Positions 4,987-12,565 of a stretch of 12,567 nucleotides of DNA are shown one piece after another. The stretch is taken from contig JAJYTJ010000112.1 in the NCBI GenBank assembly GCA_021793115.1, positions 1-12,567 of the forward strand, given 5' to 3'. How positions within the stretch are numbered: position 1 is the stretch's first letter; every line of letters begins with the position of its first letter. The notes below the pieces were generated by a model. The model had not been told where the DNA came from and searched no databases. It worked only from the letters and a program-made list of their open reading frames with translations. The position numbers and the translations under genes are program-made. Origin of the DNA: Actinomycetes bacterium (GTDB lineage Bacteria > Actinomycetota > Actinomycetes > Actinomycetales > Cellulomonadaceae).

Positions 4987-6339
4987 ATGAGCACGGAGCA
5001 CGACCTGATCGTCATCGGTGCCGGCATGGCCGGCGTCACCGCGGCGACCAAGTGCGCGGCGCAGGGCTGGGACGTCGCGATCGTCGACGCACTGCCCTAC
5101 GGCGGCACCTGCGCGCTGCGCGGATGCGACCCGAAGAAGATCCTGCGCCGCGGCGCCGAGATCATCGACGCGGCCCGGCTCATGGAGGGCAAGGGGATCG
5201 ACCCGGCCGGCATCGCGATCAGCTGGGCCGACTTGATGCGGCACAAGCGCGGCTTCACCGACCCGGTGCCGGCCGGCATGGAGGCAGGGCTGGCTCGCGC
5301 CGGGGCGGCCACCTGGCACGGGCAGGCCCGCTTCACCGGCGCCGACCGGGTGCAGATCAACGGGGAAGAACACCGCGCACGGCACATCCTCATCGCGACC
5401 GGGGCGACCCCCCGCCCGCTGCAGTTCCCCGGGGCGGACCTCCTGATCGACAGCACGCAGTTCCTCGACCTGGACGAGCTTCCGGCGCGGATCGTGTTCG
5501 TCGGGGGCGGGTTCGTCTCCTTCGAGCTGGCCCACATCGCCGCCCGCGCCGGCAGCTCGATGATCATCGTCGACCGCGGAGAGCGCCCGCTGAGGGCCTT
5601 CGACCCTGACCTCGTCCAGCTCCTTGTCGCCCGGGGGACCACCGCCGGCATACAGGTGCACACCTCAGCGGCCGTCACCGCGGTGGAACGCCACGGAGCG
5701 TCGTTCCGCGTGCTCGTCGACCACGCCGGCCACACCCAGACGATCGACGCCGACCTGGTGGTGCACGGTGCGGGCCGACAACCGGACCTGGGGCGGCTCG
5801 CCCTGGAGGCGGCCGACGTGGCCTGGACGGCCCGCGGGGTGACCGTGGCCGGCTACCTGCAGAGCACCACGAATCCCGTGGTGTACGCGGCCGGGGACAG
5901 TGCCGACACCGCCGGGATGCCCCTGACCCCCGTCGCCGTGACCGAAGGCAAGGTCGCCGCCTCCAACATGCTCAAAGCCGGCACGGTGGTCCCCGACTAC
6001 ACCGGTGTCCCGACCGCGGTGTTCACCATCCCCGAGCTGGCCCGCGTCGGCCTGCTCGAGCAGGAGGCCCGCGACCAGGGCCTGCACGTCGACGTCCGCT
6101 ACTCCGACACGAGCGGCTGGTACTCCAGCTACCGGGTCGGGGAGACCACCGCCGCCGTCAAGATCCTCATCGACCGGTCGTCGGACCGAATCGTCGGCGC
6201 CCACCTGCTCGGCCCCGGGTACGCCGAACTGGTCAACACCCTGGGGCTGGCCATGCGACTCGGCCTGACCACCCGCCAGCTGAGATCAGCGACTTCCGCG
6301 TACCCGACGGTCGGCTCCGACCTCGCATCCATGCTGTGA
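4987..6339 (+). CDS. MerA/glutathione-reductase-like FAD-disulfide oxidoreductase
   Basis: 450 aa, class I pyridine-nucleotide-disulfide oxidoreductase. The FAD Rossmann motif GAGMAG is at 11-16 and the redox pair GGTCALRGCDPKK has Cys42 and Cys47. NAD(P) binding is at VGGGFVSFE, and the second FAD motif is VVYAAGDSAD. The C-terminal end carries AYPTVGSDL with Tyr439 where glutathione reductase has its catalytic His; MerA also has Tyr at this place. Unlike MerA there is no N-terminal NmerA domain and no Cys-Cys near the C-terminus: the chain stops 11 residues after Tyr439. The ATG is supported by AAAGGA 8 nt upstream; a longer upstream frame is not needed. Operon partner of the DF-family gene under MerR control. 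Likely NAD(P)H-dependent reduction of a metal or thiol substrate; Hg(II) reductase activity is not proven. Confidence 0.88.
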   Translation: MSTEHDLIVIGAGMAGVTAATKCAAQGWDVAIVDALPYGGTCALRGCDPKKILRRGAEIIDAARLMEGKGIDPAGIAISWADLMRHKRGFTDPVPAGMEAGLARAGAATWHGQARFTGADRVQINGEEHRARHILIATGATPRPLQFPGADLLIDSTQFLDLDELPARIVFVGGGFVSFELAHIAARAGSSMIIVDRGERPLRAFDPDLVQLLVARGTTAGIQVHTSAAVTAVERHGASFRVLVDHAGHTQTIDADLVVHGAGRQPDLGRLALEAADVAWTARGVTVAGYLQSTTNPVVYAAGDSADTAGMPLTPVAVTEGKVAASNMLKAGTVVPDYTGVPTAVFTIPELARVGLLEQEARDQGLHVDVRYSDTSGWYSSYRVGETTAAVKILIDRSSDRIVGAHLLGPGYAELVNTLGLAMRLGLTTRQLRSATSAYPTVGSDLASML

Positions 6340-6563
6340 CGACGGAGTCACGCTCGCCATCTCCGAGCCCTCGCCGCTGACCGAAGTCCCGCCGAGTGGC
6401 TCGCGCTCGACCGGGCGGCCGGGGGGCTGGTCACGGTCGAAGCCGTCGAAGCGGTCGATGCCGAGCTGGTGGTCGACGCCGGGCTGCCATCGCGGTGCCT
6501 GTTCACATCGGGCACGCGGTCAAACTGATCTTCGACGTCGGCGAAATGGCCGAACCGGGCTGA
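6340..6563 (+). pseudogene. Possible frameshifted coding relic, unknown family
   Basis: After the flavoenzyme stop, one frame reads RALAADRSPAEWLALDRAAG ... VEAVDAELVVDAGLP, then the protein-like text shifts to another frame (AIAVPVHIGHAVKLIF ... EMAEPG) ending in TGA at 6561-6563. No start codon with a ribosome binding site is evident. This looks like a decayed gene with a frameshift near 6485. I cannot name the family, and GC-rich sequence can mimic coding, so certainty is low. Confidence 0.25.
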
Positions 6564-6606
6564 GCCACCGGGCGCCCGTCGGCTGGGTAGCGCCCGGCAC
6601 AGTGCG

Positions 6607-6918
6607 TCAGCGTTCGTCGATCGACGCGTCGCGGTGCGGCAGCAGGTCGGCGACTAGCGTGGTCCGCCCCGTCTGATGCGGGGCACCGAGGCCCTGGCCG
6701 GTGTCGCCGTGGAAGCACTCGTGGAACAGCACGTCGCGCTGCCAGGCGACGCCGTCGCGCAACGGTGGACCGCGTCACCGAGCACGGAACGCGGGCCGTC
6801 GGCGCCGGGCAGCAGGACGGACGTCACGCGCCGGGTGAGCTCGGCCGCGGCCTCCGACAGTGTCATGGTCCGTCCCGAGCCGGTCGGCAGCTCGAGCCCG
6901 CGGACACACCTGACCTTC
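6607..6918 (-). pseudogene. MGH1/GH63-like glycoside hydrolase, C-terminal remnant with frameshift
   Basis: Minus-strand, two frames join into the C-terminal end of an amylo-alpha-1,6-glucosidase/MGH1-type (GH63-like) glycoside hydrolase. The upstream part reads ELPTGSGRTMTLSEAAAELT, then [20 protein letters not shown]. After a frameshift near 6760-6775 it continues [20 protein letters not shown], then [20 protein letters not shown] and a stop at 6609-6607. The family hallmark FHEYFHGDTGxGxGASHQTGWT is preserved as [22 protein letters not shown], with Tyr to Cys, Ser to Pro and Trp to Arg changes that also suggest decay. Everything N-terminal to about 6918 (several hundred residues) is missing. 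The DUF4143 gene starts 107 bp to the right in the opposite direction. Confidence 0.65.
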
Positions 6919-6960
6919 GCCGACTCGCGGTGTCTAGTCGTGCGGTAAGTTCCCCTCCAG

Positions 6961-7006
6961 GAGTCCGGTATTCATCACCCTAAGAGTCCGGGGTTCTTCC
7001 CCCTAG
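6961..7006 (+). promoter_or_regulatory. Two 23-bp direct repeats upstream of the DUF4143 gene
   Basis: GAGTCCGG at 6961 and 6984 and CCCTA at 6978 and 7001 mark two consecutive 23-bp units identical at about 18 of 23 positions. A weaker third copy may precede them (6937-6960, with CCCCTCCAG). The block ends 18 bp before the start codon, between the hydrolase relic and the ATPase gene. It is likely an operator or promoter element of the ATPase gene; this is inference. Confidence 0.5.
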
Positions 7007-7024
7007 TTCGGATCGGAGGCGGCC

Positions 7025-8278
7025 ATGGCGGACTACATACCCCGTGTGGTCGACGCCGAAGTCGATGCTGCCTTGGCGACCCTCGGCGCCGTCCTCATCG
7101 AAGGCCCGCGCGCGTGCGGCAAGACTGCAACCGGCCTCCAACACTGCGCGAGCAACGTCCGCCTGGATTCGCTGCCGGACCCGGCGACGCTCGTGCGGCT
7201 CGCCCCTGACCAGATCCTCGACGGCCCCACGCCGCGCCTGATCGACGAGTGGCAACTGGCTCCCGCGACGTGGAACCTCATGCGCCACCAGGTCGACACG
7301 CGTCAGGCGCCCGGGCAGTTCATCCTCACGGGTTCCGCGACCCCGGCCGACGACGTCACCCGGCACTCAGGCGCCGGCCGAGTCATCCGGGTCCGGATGC
7401 GGCCGATGACCCTGTCAGAGCTCGGTCAGTCGTCCCGGCAGGTATCGCTCGCATCACTCATGTCCGGCGAGCGCGTGCCATCGAGCCAGGCTGCACTGGA
7501 CTTCGCCGGCCTGGTGGAGACCATCTGTGTCGGTGGTTGGCCCGGACTCCGAGGCCAACCGGTCGCCCGCGCGATGGCGGCGACACGGTCCTATCTCGAC
7601 GACCTCACTCGCGTCGACCTGCCTCAGGTCACTGGCGTGCGCCGGGACCCCGAGCGCGTCCGACGCCTCCTGCGATCCGTCGCGCGGTTGAGTGCCTCAC
7701 CGGTGAAGGCCTCCAAGCTCGCCAAAGACGTCGGCACCGACGAGCGACCGATGAAGCCCGAGACGGCGAGCGAGTACCTCGACGCCCTGGCACGTGTGCT
7801 CGTCATCGAGGACCAGGACGCCTGGGCACCCGAGCTGCGGTCCCGTGCCCGACTCCAGGTCAGCCCGAAACGACACTTCGTCGATCCCTCGCTTGCCGTC
7901 GCAGCCCTCGGCGCCACGCCAGCACGGCTCTCACGTGACCTCAACACACTCGGGTTGCTCTTCGAGTCACTGGTCGTGCGCGATCTGCGCGTCTACGCCC
8001 AAGCGCACGGCGGGCGCGTGCGTCACGTGCGCGACGAGTACGGCCTCGAGGTCGACGCGATCGTCGAGCTCCCCGACGGAAGGTGGGCAGCCTTCGAGGT
8101 CAAGCTCTCTGGCGAGCACGAGGACGAGGCGGCCGCGAACCTCCACAGGTTCGTGGAGAAGATCGACACGGCACGCACCGGCGAACCCGCAGCACTCGTC
8201 GTCATCACCGCCGACCGCTACGGCTACACCCGCGACGACGGCGTCGCCGTCGCGCCGCTCTCGGCGCTGGCACCGTGA
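7025..8278 (+). CDS. AAA-type ATPase with C-terminal DUF4143 domain
   Basis: 417 aa. The N-terminal AAA_14-like domain has Walker A GPRACGKT (27-34), Walker B-like RLIDEWQ (71-77) and a sensor-like ILTGSA (100-105). The C-terminal half is a DUF4143 domain with a restriction-endonuclease-like core: D344, then E358-V-K360 in EVDAIVELPDGRWAAFEVKL, matching D-x(n)-ExK. The ATG has GGAGG 5 nt upstream. Members of this ATP-binding/DUF4143 family are widespread in bacteria and archaea, often orphan and laterally moved, with no settled function; some are suspected of defence or toxin-like roles. Here it stands alone behind a repeat array and between gene relics, in keeping with a mobile accessory gene. 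No membrane segments. Confidence 0.9.
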   Translation: MADYIPRVVDAEVDAALATLGAVLIEGPRACGKTATGLQHCASNVRLDSLPDPATLVRLAPDQILDGPTPRLIDEWQLAPATWNLMRHQVDTRQAPGQFILTGSATPADDVTRHSGAGRVIRVRMRPMTLSELGQSSRQVSLASLMSGERVPSSQAALDFAGLVETICVGGWPGLRGQPVARAMAATRSYLDDLTRVDLPQVTGVRRDPERVRRLLRSVARLSASPVKASKLAKDVGTDERPMKPETASEYLDALARVLVIEDQDAWAPELRSRARLQVSPKRHFVDPSLAVAALGATPARLSRDLNTLGLLFESLVVRDLRVYAQAHGGRVRHVRDEYGLEVDAIVELPDGRWAAFEVKLSGEHEDEAAANLHRFVEKIDTARTGEPAALVVITADRYGYTRDDGVAVAPLSALAP

Positions 8279-8522
8279 GCGTCCACCCCGCCCGCCGCCT
8301 GACCGGCGCTGCTGACGGCGTCCTCGCCGAGTTGCCCGATGAATGACCGAGCCAGTTGCAGCCTGCGTGCGACGATGCGCAGCGCGCCAGAGAGCGGCCG
8401 GCCATGACTGAGAAGGCTTACGCCTCTGCTTCGTCCCAAGGCGGGCCTCGTCGTCGTCTTGAAGGTTTCTTGCGGCGGCGCGACCACGATTGTCCGGTCT
8501 CACCGCGAGAAGGAATCGGCAC

Positions 8523-9269
8523 GTGCCCAACTCAGCACCCGCAGCGCCCCGCCCAGCCCCGGGCGCCGGTGTAGTCGCATCCACCCCGACCGCCGGCGCT
8601 CCCGCAGTCGCGGCAGGCGTGGTCGGCGTCCTCATCGTGCTCGCATTCGGCTCGGTGGCCACACACACGGACTGGTCTCAGCACGAGTTGCCCGTCGTCA
8701 TCTGGATGTCCGCGCACCACGTCGCTGCCGCGGGCGCCGTGGCCACCACGCTGGCGGCGGTGCTGTCGCCGGGGACCGGTCTGGTCTGGTTGGCACTTGC
8801 GGGATGGCTGGCCGCGCGGCGCCGGGGCGTGCGGTACGGGGTCCTCATCTTCCTCGTCGGCGGTGCGAATCTCGCTGGGGCGGTCGCCATCAAGCTGCTC
8901 GTCGGCCGTCCACGACCCGACGTGAGTGCGCTGGCGAACCCTCCAGCGGTGGACCACAGCTACTCCTACCCCAGCGGTCACACCGTCGTCGCCACCGTGG
9001 TGGTGCTGTGCCTGATCATCGCGCTGCGACCGCCACGGCGGCGGTGGGGTATCCCGGTGGGCGCCGCTGTGGTTCTGCTCACCGCCGCGTCCCGCGTCTA
9101 CCTGGGCCTGCACTACCCGACCGATGTGCTGGCTGCCGTGCTGTACGCGCTGAGCGCCGCGCCGGTGCTCGTGGGGCTGCTCGCCGCGCCGCCCGTCAGG
9201 GCGGTGCTGACCCGCCTGAACCTGCTGCCACCGCCCACCGTTGTCGACACCGAAGGGGGCCTGCCGTGA
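8523..9269 (+). CDS. PAP2-family membrane phosphatase
   Basis: 248 aa. All three PAP2 motifs are present: K124-x6-RP (KLLVGRPRP), PSGH at 150-153 with its catalytic His, and SR-x5-H-x3-D at 190-201 (SRVYLGLHYPTD). About six hydrophobic segments (roughly 26-44, 66-82, 85-98, 105-123, 154-169, 176-190 and 202-222) make it an integral membrane enzyme. The family removes phosphate from lipid phosphates such as undecaprenyl pyrophosphate or phosphatidic acid; the substrate cannot be told here. GTG 8523 is chosen because AGAAGGA lies 8 nt upstream. An upstream TTG at 8490 would add 11 residues but has no such site. The 244 bp before it hold no gene I can support. The stop overlaps a GTG of a possible truncated ORF. 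Confidence 0.9.
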   Translation: MPNSAPAAPRPAPGAGVVASTPTAGAPAVAAGVVGVLIVLAFGSVATHTDWSQHELPVVIWMSAHHVAAAGAVATTLAAVLSPGTGLVWLALAGWLAARRRGVRYGVLIFLVGGANLAGAVAIKLLVGRPRPDVSALANPPAVDHSYSYPSGHTVVATVVVLCLIIALRPPRRRWGIPVGAAVVLLTAASRVYLGLHYPTDVLAAVLYALSAAPVLVGLLAAPPVRAVLTRLNLLPPPTVVDTEGGLP

Positions 9270-9276
9270 TCACGGC
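9263..9276. repeat. 14-bp perfect palindrome over the PAP2 stop codon
   Basis: GCCGTGATCACGGC is its own reverse complement and contains the PAP2 stop TGA and an overlapping GTG. It may be a protein-binding site, or chance. Confidence 0.4.
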
Positions 9277-9291
9277 ACTCTCCACCGCGAT

Positions 9292-9306
9292 CCCGCTCTC
9301 AGCGGG
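9292..9306. terminator. Possible bidirectional hairpin between convergent genes
   Basis: CCCGCT (9292-9297) pairs with AGCGGG (9301-9306) around a 3-nt loop. It sits in the 53-bp gap between the convergent PAP2 and 102-aa genes, where a terminator is expected. There is no T-run, so it is a weak call. Confidence 0.35.
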
Positions 9307-9322
9307 CCCACTGCTGCACGCC

Positions 9323-9631
9323 CTAGGGCGCGATCACGTCGGGCGCCGCTGGTGCTGGGGTGTCGGTGGCCTTGACGGCTTGCCTTTGATGGCTGGCGCG
9401 TACGAGGAGGTCGGCCACGTCGGGGGGTACGTGCAGGTGGCGTGCCAGCCAGTCGGTGCCGTGGCCTCGTCGGGCGTGGATCCATGCGGCGTAGGTGGCG
9501 TCTGTCGGGGTGTGGCCGAGGGCGGCGAGCTCGTCGGCTGGGAAGCCGCGCAGGGCATCGGGGGCCCAGAGGGCTTGTGGCCGTTCCTGGCTGGGCTGGT
9601 GGGCCTCGGGGTGCTGGAGGGTGGGGGTCAT
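9323..9631 (-). CDS. Small protein of unknown function, coupled to the MgtE-N/CBS gene
   Basis: 102 aa. The ATG at 9631 overlaps the upstream stop in ATGA (4 nt), so it belongs to the Nramp/MgtE-N operon as its last gene. I do not recognise a family. Residues about 41-83 (PTDATYAAWIHARRGHGTDW, then LARHLHVPPDVADLLVRASH) are helical. The segment LARHLHVPPDVADLLV is spaced like a helix-turn-helix, but without a clear family match. Both ends are Pro/Ala/Gln-rich and probably disordered; there is no signal peptide or membrane span. It could be a small regulator or accessory partner of the transporter system (inference). Antisense frames over this region are open but not protein-like. Confidence 0.7.
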   Translation of the reverse strand: MTPTLQHPEAHQPSQERPQALWAPDALRGFPADELAALGHTPTDATYAAWIHARRGHGTDWLARHLHVPPDVADLLVRASHQRQAVKATDTPAPAAPDVIAP

Positions 9632-10899
9632 GACGGCCTGGATGTCAGGGGCCTGGGCTCGGCTTCGGGGCGGGTGTCGGGGTCGCGTAGCCGCCAGGCG
9701 GCGGGGATGGTGGCGGGCAGCACGTCGTCGATGGTGACGACGCCGAGCAGGTGCCCGTCAGGGCCGACGACGGGCAGGGTGGGCAGGTTGTGGTCGGCCA
9801 TGAGGACGGCTAGGTCGGCCAGGTCGGTGTCGGGGGTGACGCGGACGGGGTCGTGGTCGGCCAGGTCGAGCAGGGGTGTGGTGGGGTCGGCCTGCACGAT
9901 GCGGAGCAGTGGGACGGTGCCGGTCAGCGCGCCGGTGTGGTCGAGCAGGTGCAGGGTGACGGAGGTTTCGAGGGTGGCGTTGCGGGCGGCGCGCGCGATC
10001 GCCAGGGCCTCTCCGGCGGTGACCTGTTCGGGGATCGCCAGGTACTCCAGGCCCATCAGGCCTCCTGCGGTGGCCTGGTTGTAGCTGAGCAGGTCGGTCA
10101 GGGCGGCGCGTAGGTGGGGTGGCAGTTGGGCGATGACCGTGGCGCGGCGTGGTTGGGGCAGGTCCATGAGGGCGTCGGCGGCGTCGTCGGTCCGCATCCG
10201 GGACAGGACGTCGGCGATCTCGCTGTCGGGTCGGGCCGCCAGCAGCGTGCCGCGCTGTTCGTCGAGTTCCTCGTAGACGTCGGCTTCCAGCTCGGGGTCC
10301 TGGTGCACGACGGCCAGGATCTCGGCCTGCTCCCGGTCGGAGGCGTCCTGCAGGATGTCGGCCAGCTCGGCAGCTCGCAGCGACCGCAGCCGACCGAAGG
10401 TGGACCGCACCAGGACGGTGGGTTCGTGCCCGATGAGGGCCTCGAAGGAGCGCCAGTCGTGGAACGAGGCGTCCCCGCTGCGTCGGTGCGCAGATCGGGT
10501 GGTGCGCAGTCCGGCGACGACGAGCTCGCTGCCGCGGGGGGCAAGGTGCACGTCGTAGGCGCGCACAAGGCGGGCGTGGGCGATGTCGACGAGGCGGTGG
10601 CCGAGCACGTCGGCCCGCAGCAGCACCTCACCGCCTCGACGTTCGAAGCTGCGGACGTCCAGGTGGGCGGTGCGTACGGCGACGTGGGCGTCGGCCCAGG
10701 AGGAGACCTGCTCGATCGGGAGGAACACCGGTCGCCCGCCCAGGTCGGTGACCAGGCCAGCGATCGGCGGGTAGTCCTGGCCCCGCAGGCGCACGACGAC
10801 GTCCCGGACCCGGCCCACGGTGCGTCCGGTGGGTTCGACCACGGCGCGTCGCAGCAGGCCGGACAGGTCCAGGCCGTCCCCGATCCCGTCGGCGCTCAT
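9628..10899 (-). CDS. PRC-barrel / MgtE-N / CBS-domain protein lacking a channel domain
   Basis: 423 aa. Domains in order: a PRC-barrel-like N-terminal half with two beta-rich repeats (about 10-130, PTGRTVGRVRDVVVR and later HRLVDIAHARLVRAYDVHL); an MgtE intracellular N-domain of helical repeats (about 170-275, LADILQDASDREQAEIL, IADVLSRMRTDDAADALMDL); and two CBS domains (about 285-340 and 350-395, ending DGHLLGVVTIDDVL). In true MgtE Mg2+ channels these N and CBS domains sense Mg2+ and gate a C-terminal membrane domain, which is absent here. A cytosolic sensor/regulator of the neighbouring transporter is the natural reading (inference). ATG 10899 has GGAGG 5 nt upstream and starts 28 nt after the transporter stop. 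Confidence 0.88.
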   Translation of the reverse strand: MSADGIGDGLDLSGLLRRAVVEPTGRTVGRVRDVVVRLRGQDYPPIAGLVTDLGGRPVFLPIEQVSSWADAHVAVRTAHLDVRSFERRGGEVLLRADVLGHRLVDIAHARLVRAYDVHLAPRGSELVVAGLRTTRSAHRRSGDASFHDWRSFEALIGHEPTVLVRSTFGRLRSLRAAELADILQDASDREQAEILAVVHQDPELEADVYEELDEQRGTLLAARPDSEIADVLSRMRTDDAADALMDLPQPRRATVIAQLPPHLRAALTDLLSYNQATAGGLMGLEYLAIPEQVTAGEALAIARAARNATLETSVTLHLLDHTGALTGTVPLLRIVQADPTTPLLDLADHDPVRVTPDTDLADLAVLMADHNLPTLPVVGPDGHLLGVVTIDDVLPATIPAAWRLRDPDTRPEAEPRPLTSRPS

Positions 10900-10927
10900 C
10901 GGTTCCTCCCGCCCCTCGTGCTTGGGC

Positions 10928-12565
10928 TCAGCCGCCGGTGGCGATCTGCGCGACGCGCACGACGACCAAGCCGCACACCATGACCAGGTACAGCCACATC
11001 ATGGCCAGCCCGGCGCGGCGCGCCAGCGACAGCTCCGGACGCGTCAGCAGCGCCAGCGGCGGCATCCGCCAGGTGGCCTTGGCCTGCAGGTCCACCGCCT
11101 GCGGCGGGGTGATCAGGCCGCGGCGGCGGCGCACCGCCCGCCAGATCACCACGGCGATCCCGCCCGCGACGGTCGCCGCGGTGCCACCGGCCAGGATGAG
11201 GACCATCGCCTGCCCGCTCATCTGCGGGAACACCACCGAGGCGGTCAGGATGATCGACAGCAGCACGAGCACCGCGATGACGAACGTGGTGAACACGTTG
11301 GTGGCGGTCTTGTTGACCCACGGCCCCAGGACGGCCTTGTCGTTGCACAGCAGCAGCAGGAACACCGTCGCTGACGGCAGCAGGACCCCAGCCAGGGTCT
11401 GCACGCCCTCGGTCAGCAGACCCAGCGGGCTGCCCGGGATGAGCACGATCGCCGCCGACCCGGCCAGCAGCAGGCCGAAGATCGCGTAGAACGCCTTGGC
11501 CTCGGTCGGCTTGCGGTGCAGCGAGTGGTTCGTGCCCAGCACGTCGCCGACCGCGTAGGAGGTCGACAGGCCCACCGCCGCCGCGCCGATGATCGAGGCG
11601 TCGATCAGGGCCACCGCGAACAGGATGCCGGCGACCTTGCCGCCGGCGGCGGCCAACCCGGAGGCGATGCCCGCCGCGTCGGTGAACTGCCCGGCGCCGC
11701 TCCGGCCGGCGAACGCGGCCGCGCTGAAGGCCATCATCGCCGCTGCCCCGACCACGACGATGACGATCCCGAGCCACAGGTCGACCTTCTCGTAGCGCAT
11801 GTACGCCGGGGTGATCCGCTTGTCGATCACATACGACTGCTGGAAGAACAGCTGCCACGGCGCCACCGTCGTCCCCACGATCGCGATGACCAGCAACATC
11901 ACCGTCGACAGCTGCGAGGCCCCACCCGGCAGGCCCGGCACGACGAAGTTGCGTGCGACCTGCCCGATCGCCGGGTGCACCATGAACACGATCGGGACCA
12001 GGGCGAACGAGCCGGCCACCAGGGCCAGGCAGACCCGCTCGAAACGGCGGAACGAACCACCGGACACAGCGGCCAGCACCAGCACGACCGCCAGGATCAC
12101 CCCCGGAACCTTCGGCAGCCCGAGGTAGCCCAAGCCCAGCGTGATGCCCACGAACTCCGTGACGATGGTCAGCGCGTTCAGCACGAACAGGTCGATGACG
12201 GAGAACGCGCCCCAGAACTTGCCGAACCGCTCCACGATCAGCCGGGCGTGGCCGACCCCGGTGACCGCGCCCAGGCGCAGCACCATCTCCTGGTTGACGT
12301 AGATCACGGGGATCAGCAGCAGCAGCGTCCACAGGAGGCGGGTGCCGTAGTTCTGACCGGCCTGCGTGTAGGTGCCGAAGGCGCCGGCATCGTTGTCCCC
12401 GACCATCACGATCAGCCCAGGCCCGACGATCGCCGCCAGGATCTTCAGCCGCCGCGACAGCCGCCCCCGGGCGCCGGACGGCGCCTCGCCCAGCCGGATC
12501 GTGCCCAGCGCGCCCTCGATGTCACCGACATGCGCGCTGTCCAGCACCGCCGCGTTCTGCTGCAC
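10928..12565 (-). CDS. Nramp-family divalent metal transporter, variant metal-site clade (5' end at window edge)
   Basis: At least 545 aa. A cytosolic N-terminal tail of about 40 residues (AHVGDIEGALGTIRLG) precedes about twelve hydrophobic segments. TM1 reads GPGLIVMVGDNDAGAFGTYT (48-67), where classical Nramp proteins have DPGN. TM6 reads VGTTVAPWQLFFQQS (230-244), where the classical motif has MPH; the metal-coordinating Met is replaced by Ala. Loss of that soft ligand is a feature of Nramp-related magnesium transporters, so Mg2+ or another hard cation is a better guess than Mn/Fe. The MgtE-N/CBS protein encoded 28 nt downstream supports this. A GTG at 12565 is the first usable start, but only two bases lie beyond it, so a further upstream start and the promoter are not visible. 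The C-terminal tail is cytosolic and Arg-rich before a last hydrophobic segment. Confidence 0.88.
   Translation of the reverse strand: MQQNAAVLDSAHVGDIEGALGTIRLGEAPSGARGRLSRRLKILAAIVGPGLIVMVGDNDAGAFGTYTQAGQNYGTRLLWTLLLLIPVIYVNQEMVLRLGAVTGVGHARLIVERFGKFWGAFSVIDLFVLNALTIVTEFVGITLGLGYLGLPKVPGVILAVVLVLAAVSGGSFRRFERVCLALVAGSFALVPIVFMVHPAIGQVARNFVVPGLPGGASQLSTVMLLVIAIVGTTVAPWQLFFQQSYVIDKRITPAYMRYEKVDLWLGIVIVVVGAAAMMAFSAAAFAGRSGAGQFTDAAGIASGLAAAGGKVAGILFAVALIDASIIGAAAVGLSTSYAVGDVLGTNHSLHRKPTEAKAFYAIFGLLLAGSAAIVLIPGSPLGLLTEGVQTLAGVLLPSATVFLLLLCNDKAVLGPWVNKTATNVFTTFVIAVLVLLSIILTASVVFPQMSGQAMVLILAGGTAATVAGGIAVVIWRAVRRRRGLITPPQAVDLQAKATWRMPPLALLTRPELSLARRAGLAMMWLYLVMVCGLVVVRVAQIATGG

Noticed and set aside
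8275..8346. Tiny ORF starting GTG in the stop of the DUF4143 gene (23 codons)
   Set aside because: Coupled position is suggestive, but the product is too short, with no recognisable feature.
8224..8487. Minus-strand frame with protein-like stretch RPLSGALRIVARRLQLARSF
   Set aside because: It overlaps the DUF4143 end antisense, has no ribosome binding site or family signal, and is probably chance in GC-rich DNA.
8459..10084. Plus-strand 541-codon open frame overlapping PAP2 and the MgtE-N/CBS gene
   Set aside because: Out of frame with PAP2 (all motifs lie in the other frame) and then antisense to the CBS gene; Arg/Gly-rich low-quality translation.
10896..12332. Minus-strand 478-codon frame inside the Nramp gene
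   Set aside because: Gly/Arg/Asp-rich shadow; the overlapping frame has the clear Nramp motifs and membrane segments.
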